A stretch of DNA of 64,000 nucleotides, taken from Gammaproteobacteria bacterium. GTDB taxonomy: Bacteria > Pseudomonadota > Gammaproteobacteria > Steroidobacterales > Steroidobacteraceae. Each line of letters begins with the position of its first letter. The stretch's first letter is position 1. A program made the position numbers and the translations under genes. The stretch lies in the NCBI GenBank assembly GCA_947469285.1, contig CANIOW010000014.1, positions 1 to 64,000 on the forward strand, in the 5' to 3' direction. Shown here piece by piece: positions 17,537 through 26,028 of the stretch. Under the pieces are notes generated by a model. That model searched no databases and was not told the origin of the DNA. It saw only the letters and a program-made list of their open reading frames with translations.

Positions 17537-19558
17537 ATGCTGCCTGTGGACGCCTCACCGTTGCAGGTCGGGACTGCGTTGCCGCTCGGCGCTACGTGGC
17601 GCGCCGGCACGGTGACGTCCACCTTCGCGCAGCGAGCTCCAGTAGTGGGGGGAGTCAACTTTGCGGTACGGGCGCCAGCAGCAACGGCCTTATGGTTGAC
17701 GGTGTACGACGCGCGCGCAATGGTGGTCGGCTGCTGGCCGTTTCCGGGGCGTGACGGTGAGGTTTTCCATGCCTTCTTGCCCGCCCCGCAGGGTAGGCCA
17801 GGTCTGGAATATACCGTGGCCACTGCCAGCGAAGGCCCCGCGTTGGTAGAACCGTATGCGCGCCGTGTGGTCGATGCCGAAGGCGCGCCGCGCGCCAAGG
17901 TGGTGGTGCCGCCACCGACACTGGCCACCGATCGACGCCCGGCCACGCCCTGGTCCGAAACGGTGATTCACGAACTGCATGTGAAGGGCTATACCCAGTT
18001 GCACCCGGCGGTGCCCATCGCCTGGCGTGGTAAGTATTTAGGTCTGACAGTGCCGGCGGTACTCGAGCACTTGCAACGGCTCGGGGTGACGGCCGTGGAA
18101 CTGTTGCCCGTGCAATGTTTTCGCACCGAGGAGTTTTTGCGGGCTAAGGGGCTGGTGAACTATTGGGGTTACAACCCGCTCGCCTGGTTTGCGCCTGCCG
18201 AGCAGTATGCGGTGGAAGATCCGGTGGTGGAGTTCCGCGACATGGTGCGCGCGCTGCATGCTGCAGGGATCGAAGTTATTTTGGATGTGGTGTTCAATCA
18301 TACTTGCGAGGGTGGTGCGGGTGGGCCGGTGCTGTCATGGCGCGGGCTGGATGACGCGGCGACCTATCGACATCTGCCGCATGAACCAGGCCGTTATGAT
18401 GACCTGAGTGGCTGCGGTAATACCGTCGATCTATCCAACGCAGCGACGCGACAGCTGGTGTTGGACTGTCTGCATTGGTGGTCGGACGTGATGGGTGTTG
18501 ATGGTTTCCGCTTTGATCTTGCGCCTATCCTGGGTCGCGGCAATCATGGCTTCAGTGTCGACCATCCGTTCTTTGTGGCCTTGCGTGCCGACCCGTCGCT
18601 GGCCTTTGTGAAATGGATCGCTGAGCCCTGGGACCTCGGTCCAGGCGGCTATCAGCTGGGGCATTTTCCGCTGGGCTGGGCGGAGTGGAATGACCGTTAC
18701 CGCGACATCCTGCGCGGATTTTGGCGCGGTGATGTGCAGCACGACCCGGCCTTGCTCGGGCAATTCGCCGAACGCATTGCAGGCTCTGCAGATCTATTTC
18801 GCCATGCGGGTCGCCAGCCTTGGGCTTCAGTGAACTTCATTGCCGCACACGATGGCTACACGCTGCGGGATCTGGTGAGTTATGAAACGCGCCACAATCT
18901 CGCCAACCTTGAGGGAAACCACGATGGCCATGCCCATAACTTGTCATGGCATTGTGGGGTGGAGGGGCTAACGGAGGAAGTGACGGTGCTGGCGCGAAGG
19001 TCACGGCAGCAACGCAATTTCCTGATGTCATTATTTTTATCGCTCGGTACACCCATGCTGCTGGGCGGTGACGAAGGTGGGCGCACACAGCAGGGAAACA
19101 ACAATGCCTACTGTCAGGACAACGCCTTGTCCTGGGTGAATTGGGAGCAGCAAGATCCGGCCTTGGTCGCGTTCACCGCCACGTTGGCCCGCTTGCGTCG
19201 TGAGCGGCCCTGGCTGCGGCGCGACCGTTATTTTAAGGGCGCCGGTCGCGGCGGACGTGACAAGGATATTGCCTGGCTGCATCCGGCAGGCCGCGAAATG
19301 CACAGCGCTGACTGGAGCTCCGGGTTGTGTGTCCTTGGGCTGCTATGGTCAGCCATGGATGGCGGTCGTGACCTGCTGTGGCTGATCAACCCCACGGCGC
19401 AGGCCACCGACTTCCAGTTGCCCGGCCGTGCCCGGGATGCGCCATGGGAATTGCTGCTGGATAGTGCGGGCGAGAGCGCCTGGCCCATTTCAACCGAGCC
19501 GCCCTTTTCGCTTCAGGCGCAGCATTCTTTGCTGCTCGAGCGGAGTGCGCATTCATGA
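17537..19558 (+). CDS. glgX: Glycogen debranching enzyme (isoamylase type)
   Basis: 673 residues, GH13 subfamily 11. It hydrolyses alpha-1,6 linkages of phosphorylase-limited branches. Signatures are NYWGYNPLAWFAP (residues about 210-222), EVILDVVFNHTCEG, the nucleophile Asp in DGFRFDLAPILGR and FIAAHDGYTLRDLVSY, followed by the glgX-typical NNAYCQDNALSWVNW. The ATG follows the glgB stop by 3 nt and the gene overlaps malQ by 4 nt (ATGA), so expression is tightly coupled. Confidence 0.95.
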   Translation: MLPVDASPLQVGTALPLGATWRAGTVTSTFAQRAPVVGGVNFAVRAPAATALWLTVYDARAMVVGCWPFPGRDGEVFHAFLPAPQGRPGLEYTVATASEGPALVEPYARRVVDAEGAPRAKVVVPPPTLATDRRPATPWSETVIHELHVKGYTQLHPAVPIAWRGKYLGLTVPAVLEHLQRLGVTAVELLPVQCFRTEEFLRAKGLVNYWGYNPLAWFAPAEQYAVEDPVVEFRDMVRALHAAGIEVILDVVFNHTCEGGAGGPVLSWRGLDDAATYRHLPHEPGRYDDLSGCGNTVDLSNAATRQLVLDCLHWWSDVMGVDGFRFDLAPILGRGNHGFSVDHPFFVALRADPSLAFVKWIAEPWDLGPGGYQLGHFPLGWAEWNDRYRDILRGFWRGDVQHDPALLGQFAERIAGSADLFRHAGRQPWASVNFIAAHDGYTLRDLVSYETRHNLANLEGNHDGHAHNLSWHCGVEGLTEEVTVLARRSRQQRNFLMSLFLSLGTPMLLGGDEGGRTQQGNNNAYCQDNALSWVNWEQQDPALVAFTATLARLRRERPWLRRDRYFKGAGRGGRDKDIAWLHPAGREMHSADWSSGLCVLGLLWSAMDGGRDLLWLINPTAQATDFQLPGRARDAPWELLLDSAGESAWPISTEPPFSLQAQHSLLLERSAHS

Positions 19559-21498
19559 ATCGTGCCGCCTGGGTAGCACTGGCTCACGCCCACGGGATTA
19601 GCGATAGCTACACCGATTGGCGCGGTGAGCTGCAGTGGGTGAGCGAGGCAACGCTGGCTGCCTTGCTCGCGGCGCTGGGTGTGGCCGCGCCAGCGGAGCA
19701 TGCACCAGAGCAGCACGCACCAGCGGGCCACCAACCAGCGGACCAGGCCCCGCTAGTAGCGCAGGTGCCAGCTAACGCCAGGCAACGGTGTTATGTGCCG
19801 GACGCGCTCGAGGCGGGGGCTCACTGGTGGGGTGTGACGGCACAGCTGTACTCGCTGCGCAGTGCCGATGATTGGGGTCTTGGGGATTTCGCTACCCTGC
19901 GCGAGTTCGTGGAGCACGCTGCCGCTGCTGGTGCGGCCTTTGTGGGCGTCAACCCACTGCATGCCTTGTTTCCGGCGGATGCCCGACATGTCAGTCCGTA
20001 CAGTCCGTCGAATCGTCACTATCTCAACTTGTTGATGATCGAAGTACCGCGTGTGCCGGGTTATGCAACTTGTGCCGCGGTGCAGGCCGAGGTGCGTTCG
20101 GCCGTTTTCCAAGCGCGGCGGGCACAGTTGTGTGCTTTGCGCTACGCCGACGCGGCCGGGGTGATGCAATTGAAGTGGCCGCTATTGCGCCTGCTGCATG
20201 CACAGTTTCGCAGCGAACAGTTGGCACAGGGCAGTGCGCTCGGTGCTGCTTTTCGTGCTTGGTGTACTGCGGAAGGAGAACGCTTGCAGTGGCAGGTGAC
20301 GTTCGATGCCTTGCAAGGCGTGTTGCGGGGATTGGATCCGCAGTGTTGGGGTTGGAACTCCTGGCCGCCGGAGTACCAGGACCCGCGTAGCCCAGCAGTG
20401 CAACGTTTTGTCCTCGAACAGGCAGCCGAGGTGGAGTTTTATGCATGGTTGCAGTGGCTGGCACATCGCCAACTAGCCGCGGTGCAAGCGCAGGCGCGTC
20501 ACTTGGGCATGCCAATAGGCATGTACGGCGATTATGCGGTGGGCGTGAATCCCGGTGGTGCTGAGACGTGGGGCGATGCGAGTGCGTATTGCCTGCAGGT
20601 GGGGATTGGCGCGCCACCTGACCCGCTGGCCTTACTTGGGCAGGACTGGGGTATTCCGCCACAGTCGCCGCTGGTGCTGCGTGCGACTGCAGCGGCCGCG
20701 TTTCGGGTGCTCATGCGCTGCAACTTGCGGCACTTTGGGGCGTTGCGCCTTGACCACGTGATGGCCTTGTTTCGGCAGTGGTGGGTGCCGCGGGGTATGC
20801 GAGCGACCGCAGGCGGTTATGTTCACTACCCCTTAGAGCTGTTGTTGGAGGCGCTGGGCAGTGAGAGTCAGGCGCAGCAATGTCTGGTAATCGGGGAGGA
20901 TCTGGGCACCGTACCCGAGGCTATCCGCCTTGCCTTGCCGGCGCACGCGATTCATCGCTATCAAGTCGCCTTATTTGAACGCAGCGGGGGTGGCGAATGG
21001 CGTTCCCCCCGTGAGTATTTGGCACGCGCGCTGGCGGTGTGGTCGACCCACGATCTGCCGACGCTACGTGGGTGGTGGGAGGGAGAGGATCTGGTGCTGC
21101 GCGAACGGCTGCAGCTGTTCCCCAGCGAAGAGCTACGCGAGCAGTTGCATTGGGAGCGTGGCGTGGACAAGTGGCGTGTGCTTGAAGCGCTGCGGGCCGA
21201 GGGGCTGGCCCCGGCGCAACCGACGGATGGCAGTGGTGCCTTTTCGCTGGAGCTGGTGGTGGCACTCCACCGCTTTCTGGGTCGTACGCACAGTGCGCTG
21301 GCGGCGGTGCAGGCGGAGGATTTAGCCATGGAGCGGGACCCGGTGAACGTGCCGGGGACGGACCAAGAGCACCCCAACTGGTGCCGTCGTTTATCCGTCG
21401 ACGTCTCGGCCTTGTTTACGGCGGCGGCACCTCGAGCCATTCTTGCCGGATTGATCACTGGCCGCCAAGAAGCGGCCAGCTCGCCGGCGCTGGCTTAA
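19555..21498 (+). CDS. malQ: 4-alpha-glucanotransferase (amylomaltase)
   Basis: 647 residues, GH77. It disproportionates the short maltodextrins left by debranching so that phosphorylase can continue. Family motifs are SADDWGLGDFATLREFV, YSPSNRHYLNLLMI, the nucleophile Asp in LRLDHVMALFR, GEDLGTVPEAIR and STHDLPTLRGWW. Near residues 43-65 there is a low-complexity Ala/Pro/His/Gln stretch made of HAPxQ-like repeats between the N-terminal domain and the barrel, probably a linker. Last gene of the operon; its end overlaps the convergent NTF2-like gene by 4 nt. Confidence 0.94.
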   Translation: MNRAAWVALAHAHGISDSYTDWRGELQWVSEATLAALLAALGVAAPAEHAPEQHAPAGHQPADQAPLVAQVPANARQRCYVPDALEAGAHWWGVTAQLYSLRSADDWGLGDFATLREFVEHAAAAGAAFVGVNPLHALFPADARHVSPYSPSNRHYLNLLMIEVPRVPGYATCAAVQAEVRSAVFQARRAQLCALRYADAAGVMQLKWPLLRLLHAQFRSEQLAQGSALGAAFRAWCTAEGERLQWQVTFDALQGVLRGLDPQCWGWNSWPPEYQDPRSPAVQRFVLEQAAEVEFYAWLQWLAHRQLAAVQAQARHLGMPIGMYGDYAVGVNPGGAETWGDASAYCLQVGIGAPPDPLALLGQDWGIPPQSPLVLRATAAAAFRVLMRCNLRHFGALRLDHVMALFRQWWVPRGMRATAGGYVHYPLELLLEALGSESQAQQCLVIGEDLGTVPEAIRLALPAHAIHRYQVALFERSGGGEWRSPREYLARALAVWSTHDLPTLRGWWEGEDLVLRERLQLFPSEELREQLHWERGVDKWRVLEALRAEGLAPAQPTDGSGAFSLELVVALHRFLGRTHSALAAVQAEDLAMERDPVNVPGTDQEHPNWCRRLSVDVSALFTAAAPRAILAGLITGRQEAASSPALA

Positions 21499-22052
21499 GT
21501 ACCGTAAAACGCGCGCCAGGTAGGCAGGGACTCCGGCCAGTCTGCGGCAGTGGGCGTGGGATAGGCACGATTGCGGATGGCTAGGCCCGCTGGGCTGAAA
21601 GCGTCCAGATATTCCGCGGTGGGCACGTAGTAGAAGAAGGACAGCTCGCGCGCAGCGAAGCGCCATGCGCCGTCTACGCGCCGGTAATCATCGGCATAGC
21701 GTATGGCGGCTAGCATGGGCTGGCCCAGGCGGTTCATTTCGGCATGTGACAGCACCAGCCCCGTGGCGTGGTTTGGATCTGCCGGATCAAAGGTGAGCAG
21801 TCGGTCGTGCGTGAAATGGTTGCTGGGACCCAGCACGGCAAAACGCTGCGTGAACATCGCTATGGCGGCCTCCCGTCCCCGGGTGTTCATGACCCCATCC
21901 CCGGAGGAGATGAGCACGTCCGTGGTGAACAGCGACGGCATGCTCGCCATGTCGCGGTTGTCCATGGTCAGCCCATAACGCGTAATCAGTTCGGCGATCG
22001 CGGTGCGGTCCTCCAGTTCCTGTAGGCGTTGCTCAAGGGTGCGGGTGGTCAT
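21495..22052 (-). CDS. SnoaL-like / NTF2-fold protein
   Basis: 185 residues with the SnoaL_4 pattern: an N-terminal helix LEDRTAIAELITRYGLTMDNRDMASMPSLF, then a cone of beta-strands (TTDVLISSGDG, RFAVLGPSNHFTHDRLLTF, WRFAARELSFFYYVP). Such proteins occur as steroid isomerase-like or dehydratase-like enzymes and as ligand-binding proteins; no function can be assigned. The start at 22052 has GGAG 6 nt upstream. Confidence 0.75.
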   Translation of the reverse strand: MTTRTLEQRLQELEDRTAIAELITRYGLTMDNRDMASMPSLFTTDVLISSGDGVMNTRGREAAIAMFTQRFAVLGPSNHFTHDRLLTFDPADPNHATGLVLSHAEMNRLGQPMLAAIRYADDYRRVDGAWRFAARELSFFYYVPTAEYLDAFSPAGLAIRNRAYPTPTAADWPESLPTWRAFYGT

Positions 22053-22220
22053 CGCGGGCTCCAGGTTCTGGCGGTTGTCGCGCAGCATAGCGGTTTTGCG
22101 TGGTTTGTGTAACGCATGTCTTAAACAGCGCTCGGCAGGCTGCCATAAGACTGCCACGGGGTTGCCACGGCACTGTCATACAGGCTGGGTAACCTTCAGC
22201 GCATCCTGGCAGTAGGCGAT

Positions 22221-23396
22221 GTGCTGATGCGGATCCTGATGGTGTCAGATGTGTATTTCCCGCGGGTGAACGGGGTCTCCACGTCGATTCAGACCTACCG
22301 CACCGACTTATTGGCGGCAGGGCACCAGTGTCTGCTGGTGGCGCCTGAATACCCGGTCAGCATGGCAGATGACGAAGCCTTGTTCCGTTTGCCCTCGCGC
22401 CGGGTCCCGCGCGACCCGGAAGACCGCTTGTTGTCCTTGAAGCGTTTGCGGCAATGGAGTCTGGCGCTCCAGCCGGGCGAGATCGACATCGTGCATGTGC
22501 AAACGCCGTTTACGGCGCACTACGCGGGCGTGTCGATCGCTAAGCGGCTCGGGGTGCCGGTGGTGGAGAGTTATCACACCTACTTCGAGCATTATCTGCA
22601 TCACTACCTGCCTGCATTACCCGCAGCGCTGACGCGCCGGTTTGCTCGGCGCGTTACCCTGTCCCAGTGCCGCCAGGTCAGCCGGCTCCTCTCACCCTCA
22701 CGGCAGATGGCAGATGCGCTGCGTGCCTATGGCGTGCAGACGCCGATCGATGTCATGCCTACGGGATTGCCGCCTTCCGCCTTCGCACTTGGCGAGGGCG
22801 CTCGCTTTCGTCAGCTGCATGACATTCCCGCTACCCGGCCACTGGCGTTGTTTGTTGGGCGCGTGGCGCATGAGAAAAACATCGACTTCCTGCTGCGCAT
22901 GCTCGGTGCATTACGTGCGCGGTGCCCGGAGGCGTTGCTGGTTATTGCGGGTGAAGGGCCGGCCGAAGGCCACTTACACCGCCAAGTTCAGGCGCTTGGC
23001 CTGACGCGCAATGTGCTGTTTGTCGGCTACATGGAACGTTTTACCACGCTGCCCGACTGTTACCACGCCGCCGATGTGTTTGTGTTTGCCTCGCGCACAG
23101 AAACCCAGGGGCTGGTGCTGCTGGAAGCGATGGCCCAGGGAACGCCGGTGGTGTCGACCGCTGTGATGGGCACGGTGGATGTGCTCACTGGTGCGAATGG
23201 CGCGGTGGTGGTGCCTGAAGACGAACAGCTCTTCGCCGCAGCAGTGGCAGAGCTGCTGCACGACCGCGAGCGGCGCGCACGCTTGTCCGTGCTGGCGCGC
23301 GAAGATGCCCGTCGCTGGGCGTCCGCGGCTATGGCTGAAAAATTGGTAGCCGTGTACGCGGGCGTGATTGAACAACATAGGCGGGAGGCAGCATGA
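22221..23396 (+). CDS. Family 4 glycosyltransferase (GT-B fold)
   Basis: 391 residues. The N-terminal half starts RILMVSDVYFPRVNGVST as in GT4 enzymes; the C-terminal donor domain shows FVGRVAHEKNIDFLL and the EX7E block FASRTETQGLVLLEAMAQG. Relatives transfer mannose or other hexoses to lipids or polysaccharides at the cytoplasmic face of the membrane. Starts GTG 22221 or ATG 22227 are both possible. It overlaps the PAP2 gene by 4 nt, so the pair probably acts in one glycolipid or polysaccharide step. Confidence 0.88.
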   Translation: MLMRILMVSDVYFPRVNGVSTSIQTYRTDLLAAGHQCLLVAPEYPVSMADDEALFRLPSRRVPRDPEDRLLSLKRLRQWSLALQPGEIDIVHVQTPFTAHYAGVSIAKRLGVPVVESYHTYFEHYLHHYLPALPAALTRRFARRVTLSQCRQVSRLLSPSRQMADALRAYGVQTPIDVMPTGLPPSAFALGEGARFRQLHDIPATRPLALFVGRVAHEKNIDFLLRMLGALRARCPEALLVIAGEGPAEGHLHRQVQALGLTRNVLFVGYMERFTTLPDCYHAADVFVFASRTETQGLVLLEAMAQGTPVVSTAVMGTVDVLTGANGAVVVPEDEQLFAAAVAELLHDRERRARLSVLAREDARRWASAAMAEKLVAVYAGVIEQHRREAA

Positions 23397-23926
23397 TGTC
23401 TGGGACATGGTTCATCCGCGCCGACCAAGCGGAACGCAGTTTGTGTCTGCTCGCCAACAGCGCCGCGCGGCGTCGCTTCGTGCGCGGTTTTTTTCGTGGC
23501 GTCAGTCGGCTAGGCGATGGCGTGCTCTGGTACTGCCTGATGGTGGTGCTGCCCTTGTGGCAAGGGGAAGCGGGCTTGGCGCTCACCCTGCGGATGGCCG
23601 TGGGCGGGGGGCTGGGTTTGCTCGCCTACAAACAGCTCAAACGGCGGCTCGTTCGCGAACGTCCGTTCATCGGCCTTATTGGCATTGAATGCGCCATGCC
23701 ACCGCTCGATCGCTACAGTTTCCCCTCAGGTCACACGTTGCATGCGGTGCTGTTCACCACGCTGGTGTTGGCGGCGCTCCCGGTACTCACCCCGTGGTTG
23801 GTAAGCTTTGCCATGCTGGTCGCCGCCTCACGCGTCATTCTGGGTCTGCATTACCCGACCGATGTGTTGGCCGGTGCAGCCCTGGGCTATGGTATTGCAC
23901 AGGGCGTTCTGCTGGCCGCCAGCTGA
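23393..23926 (+). CDS. PAP2-family membrane phosphatase
   Basis: 177 residues, about four to five membrane helices. The three acid phosphatase motifs are present: KRRLVRERPF (KX6RP), PSGHTLH and SRVILGLHYPTDV. Members dephosphorylate lipid phosphates such as undecaprenyl pyrophosphate or phosphatidic acid on the periplasmic side. The coupling to the preceding glycosyltransferase suggests a lipid-linked product. Confidence 0.9.
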   Translation: MMSGTWFIRADQAERSLCLLANSAARRRFVRGFFRGVSRLGDGVLWYCLMVVLPLWQGEAGLALTLRMAVGGGLGLLAYKQLKRRLVRERPFIGLIGIECAMPPLDRYSFPSGHTLHAVLFTTLVLAALPVLTPWLVSFAMLVAASRVILGLHYPTDVLAGAALGYGIAQGVLLAAS

Positions 23927-24075
23927 CGCCCCGCCGCCCTCCGGTGGGGTCGAGCCGGTGGCCGGGGCGGGCGTGGATGGACGCCGGGTTTGAATGCTTA
24001 AGACAGATGTGGCATAACCTACTGCGTGGGCTGTGCTGCGCTGCTGGCCCCGGTTCCAGGTCTTGGGGGGTTAGG

Positions 24076-26028
24076 ATGCAACTGTTAAAGCTTGGGCGCC
24101 GCTTTGGGGCGCTGCCACTAGTGATTTGTCTGGGGTGGATGACGGCTGGCGTGGGGACAGCTTTGGCGGTGGTACCAGCCATGGCACCAGCACCGGAGAT
24201 GGCACCAGCACCGCAGATGCCACCAGCATCGACATCCGCGCCAACTGCCGCGCCGGCTGCTGCCACAGCGACCCGCAGCGGCGAAACCATTTACCGCAGT
24301 TACTGCGCTACCTGCCATGAAGCCGGTATGCCCCGCGCGCCCGTGCCTTACATTCTGCGGTTGCAGCCGCCGGCAGCCCTGTACCGTGCGCTCACCACGG
24401 GCGCCATGCGTGCGCAGGGCGAGACGCTGCAAGACAGCGAGCGCAGGGCTGTGGCCGAATACCTCAGCGGCCGCAAGCTCAATGAGCAGTCAGACCTGGA
24501 GCCGCCGCTGTGTGGCGCGGATATTGGGTTCGATGCCAAGGCTCCGCCGGCGTTTCCGGGCTGGGGGCTCACCCCAGAAAATACACGTTATGTGTCGACC
24601 GCTGCGGCGGGTATTGGCCGGGCTAACGTCGGTCAGTTGAAGCTGCAATGGGCGGTGGGTTTTGCTGGCGCAACGCGTGCGCGTTCGGAGCCGGCCATCG
24701 CCGGCGGCGCCCTGATCGTTGGTAGTGCCGACGGCACGATCTACGCGCTCGACCTGGCGTCGGGCTGCAAGCGCTGGGTCTTCCAAGTGGGGTCCGAGGT
24801 ACGCACCGGCGTGGTGGTCAGTCCATGGGTTGCGGGCGACGCCACGGCGCAGCCCTTGGCCTACTTCGGCGATGTGGTGGGCAATCTCTATGCGGTCAAT
24901 GCACGCACAGGAGCTTTGGCCTGGCGTGACCGTGCAGATCTCCATCCGAGCACGACCCTGACGGCGGCGCCTGTTTTACATGACGGGCTGCTCTATCAGG
25001 CCGTGTCTTCGCTCGAAGAGGGTGCGGCGGATGGCACCCATGAGTGCTGCACGTTCCGCGGTTCGCTGATTGCCTACGACGCGCGTACGGGCGAGCGTCG
25101 CTGGCAAACCTTCATGACTGAACCACCAACGCAGCGTGGCAAGGACACGAACGGTAGGCCCAAGTGGGGCCCTTCCGGTGTTGCGTTGTGGAACAGTCCG
25201 GCCATCGACACCCAGCGGGGCCTGCTCTATATCGCCACGGGCGACAACTATTCCGACCCGGTGACTGCGATGAGCGATGCGGTGGTCGCTATGGACCTGA
25301 AAACCGGCAAGATTCGCTGGGTTTATCAGGCCACCGCGAATGATGGCTGGAATGTCTCCTGCATCGCTCCCGACCGCGCCAATTGCCCGGAGAGTGCGGG
25401 TCCTGACTTCGACTTCGGCGCCTCGCCCATCCTGATGCAGGCCACGAATGGCAAGCAGTACGTGCTGGCTGGTCAAAAGTCGGGGACGGCTTACGCCATC
25501 GACCCGGACACGGGACAGTTGGTGTGGAAGCACAAGGTGGGGCGTGGCGGCATCATGGCGGGCATCTACTTCGGCATGGCGGCCGGGGATGACCGCGTCT
25601 ATGTGCCGGTGAACGACGCGGCGGACGGGCAAACCTATGACTTCCCGGATTCGCCCGGACTGTATGCACTCGACCTGCATACCGGTGCGTTCGTCTGGAA
25701 ACAGCCATACACCGACGCCGCTTGTGCCGGTCGCGGTCCGGCTTGTGGTCCGGGTATCAACGCGGCGGTGACGGCCACCGACCAGCTGGTATTCGCTGGA
25801 GCGGGCGATGGCTGGCTGCGTGCCCACGATGCCGCTACCGGCGCCTTGCTCTGGTCTTTCGATACGGCTGGCGAGTTCAAAACGGTGGGCGGTGGTCTGG
25901 CTCGTGGCGGGTCGATGGGCGGCGGCGCCGGCCCGGTGCTCAGCAACGGGTATTTGATCATGCCGTCCGGCTACGGCTTTGCCGGACGCATGCCGGGCAA
26001 CGTGATGCTGGTGTTCAAGGTGCAGTGA
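24076..26028 (+). CDS. Secreted quinohaemoprotein dehydrogenase, N-terminal cytochrome c plus PQQ propeller
   Basis: 650 residues. A signal peptide (residues about 1-32) is followed by a repetitive Ala/Pro/Met linker, a class I cytochrome c domain with Cys77-x-x-Cys80-His81, and then a beta-propeller with repeated ALDLASGCKRW-like PQQ motifs. A vicinal Cys324-Cys325 pair matches the disulfide ring above PQQ in quinoprotein dehydrogenases. The haem-first order is that of polyvinyl-alcohol dehydrogenase-type enzymes; classical quinohaemoprotein alcohol dehydrogenases have the haem last. Periplasmic alcohol oxidation is inferred; the substrate is unknown. Start at 24076 after GGGGGGTTAGG. Confidence 0.85.
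   Translation: MQLLKLGRRFGALPLVICLGWMTAGVGTALAVVPAMAPAPEMAPAPQMPPASTSAPTAAPAAATATRSGETIYRSYCATCHEAGMPRAPVPYILRLQPPAALYRALTTGAMRAQGETLQDSERRAVAEYLSGRKLNEQSDLEPPLCGADIGFDAKAPPAFPGWGLTPENTRYVSTAAAGIGRANVGQLKLQWAVGFAGATRARSEPAIAGGALIVGSADGTIYALDLASGCKRWVFQVGSEVRTGVVVSPWVAGDATAQPLAYFGDVVGNLYAVNARTGALAWRDRADLHPSTTLTAAPVLHDGLLYQAVSSLEEGAADGTHECCTFRGSLIAYDARTGERRWQTFMTEPPTQRGKDTNGRPKWGPSGVALWNSPAIDTQRGLLYIATGDNYSDPVTAMSDAVVAMDLKTGKIRWVYQATANDGWNVSCIAPDRANCPESAGPDFDFGASPILMQATNGKQYVLAGQKSGTAYAIDPDTGQLVWKHKVGRGGIMAGIYFGMAAGDDRVYVPVNDAADGQTYDFPDSPGLYALDLHTGAFVWKQPYTDAACAGRGPACGPGINAAVTATDQLVFAGAGDGWLRAHDAATGALLWSFDTAGEFKTVGGGLARGGSMGGGAGPVLSNGYLIMPSGYGFAGRMPGNVMLVFKVQ
24181..24234 (+). repeat. Three 18-bp tandem repeats inside the quinohaemoprotein linker
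   Basis: ATGGCACCAGCACCGGAG, ATGGCACCAGCACCGCAG and a degraded third copy encode MAPAPE/MAPAPQ/MPPAST, a flexible linker between the signal peptide and the haem domain. Copy number could vary by slippage. Confidence 0.8.
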
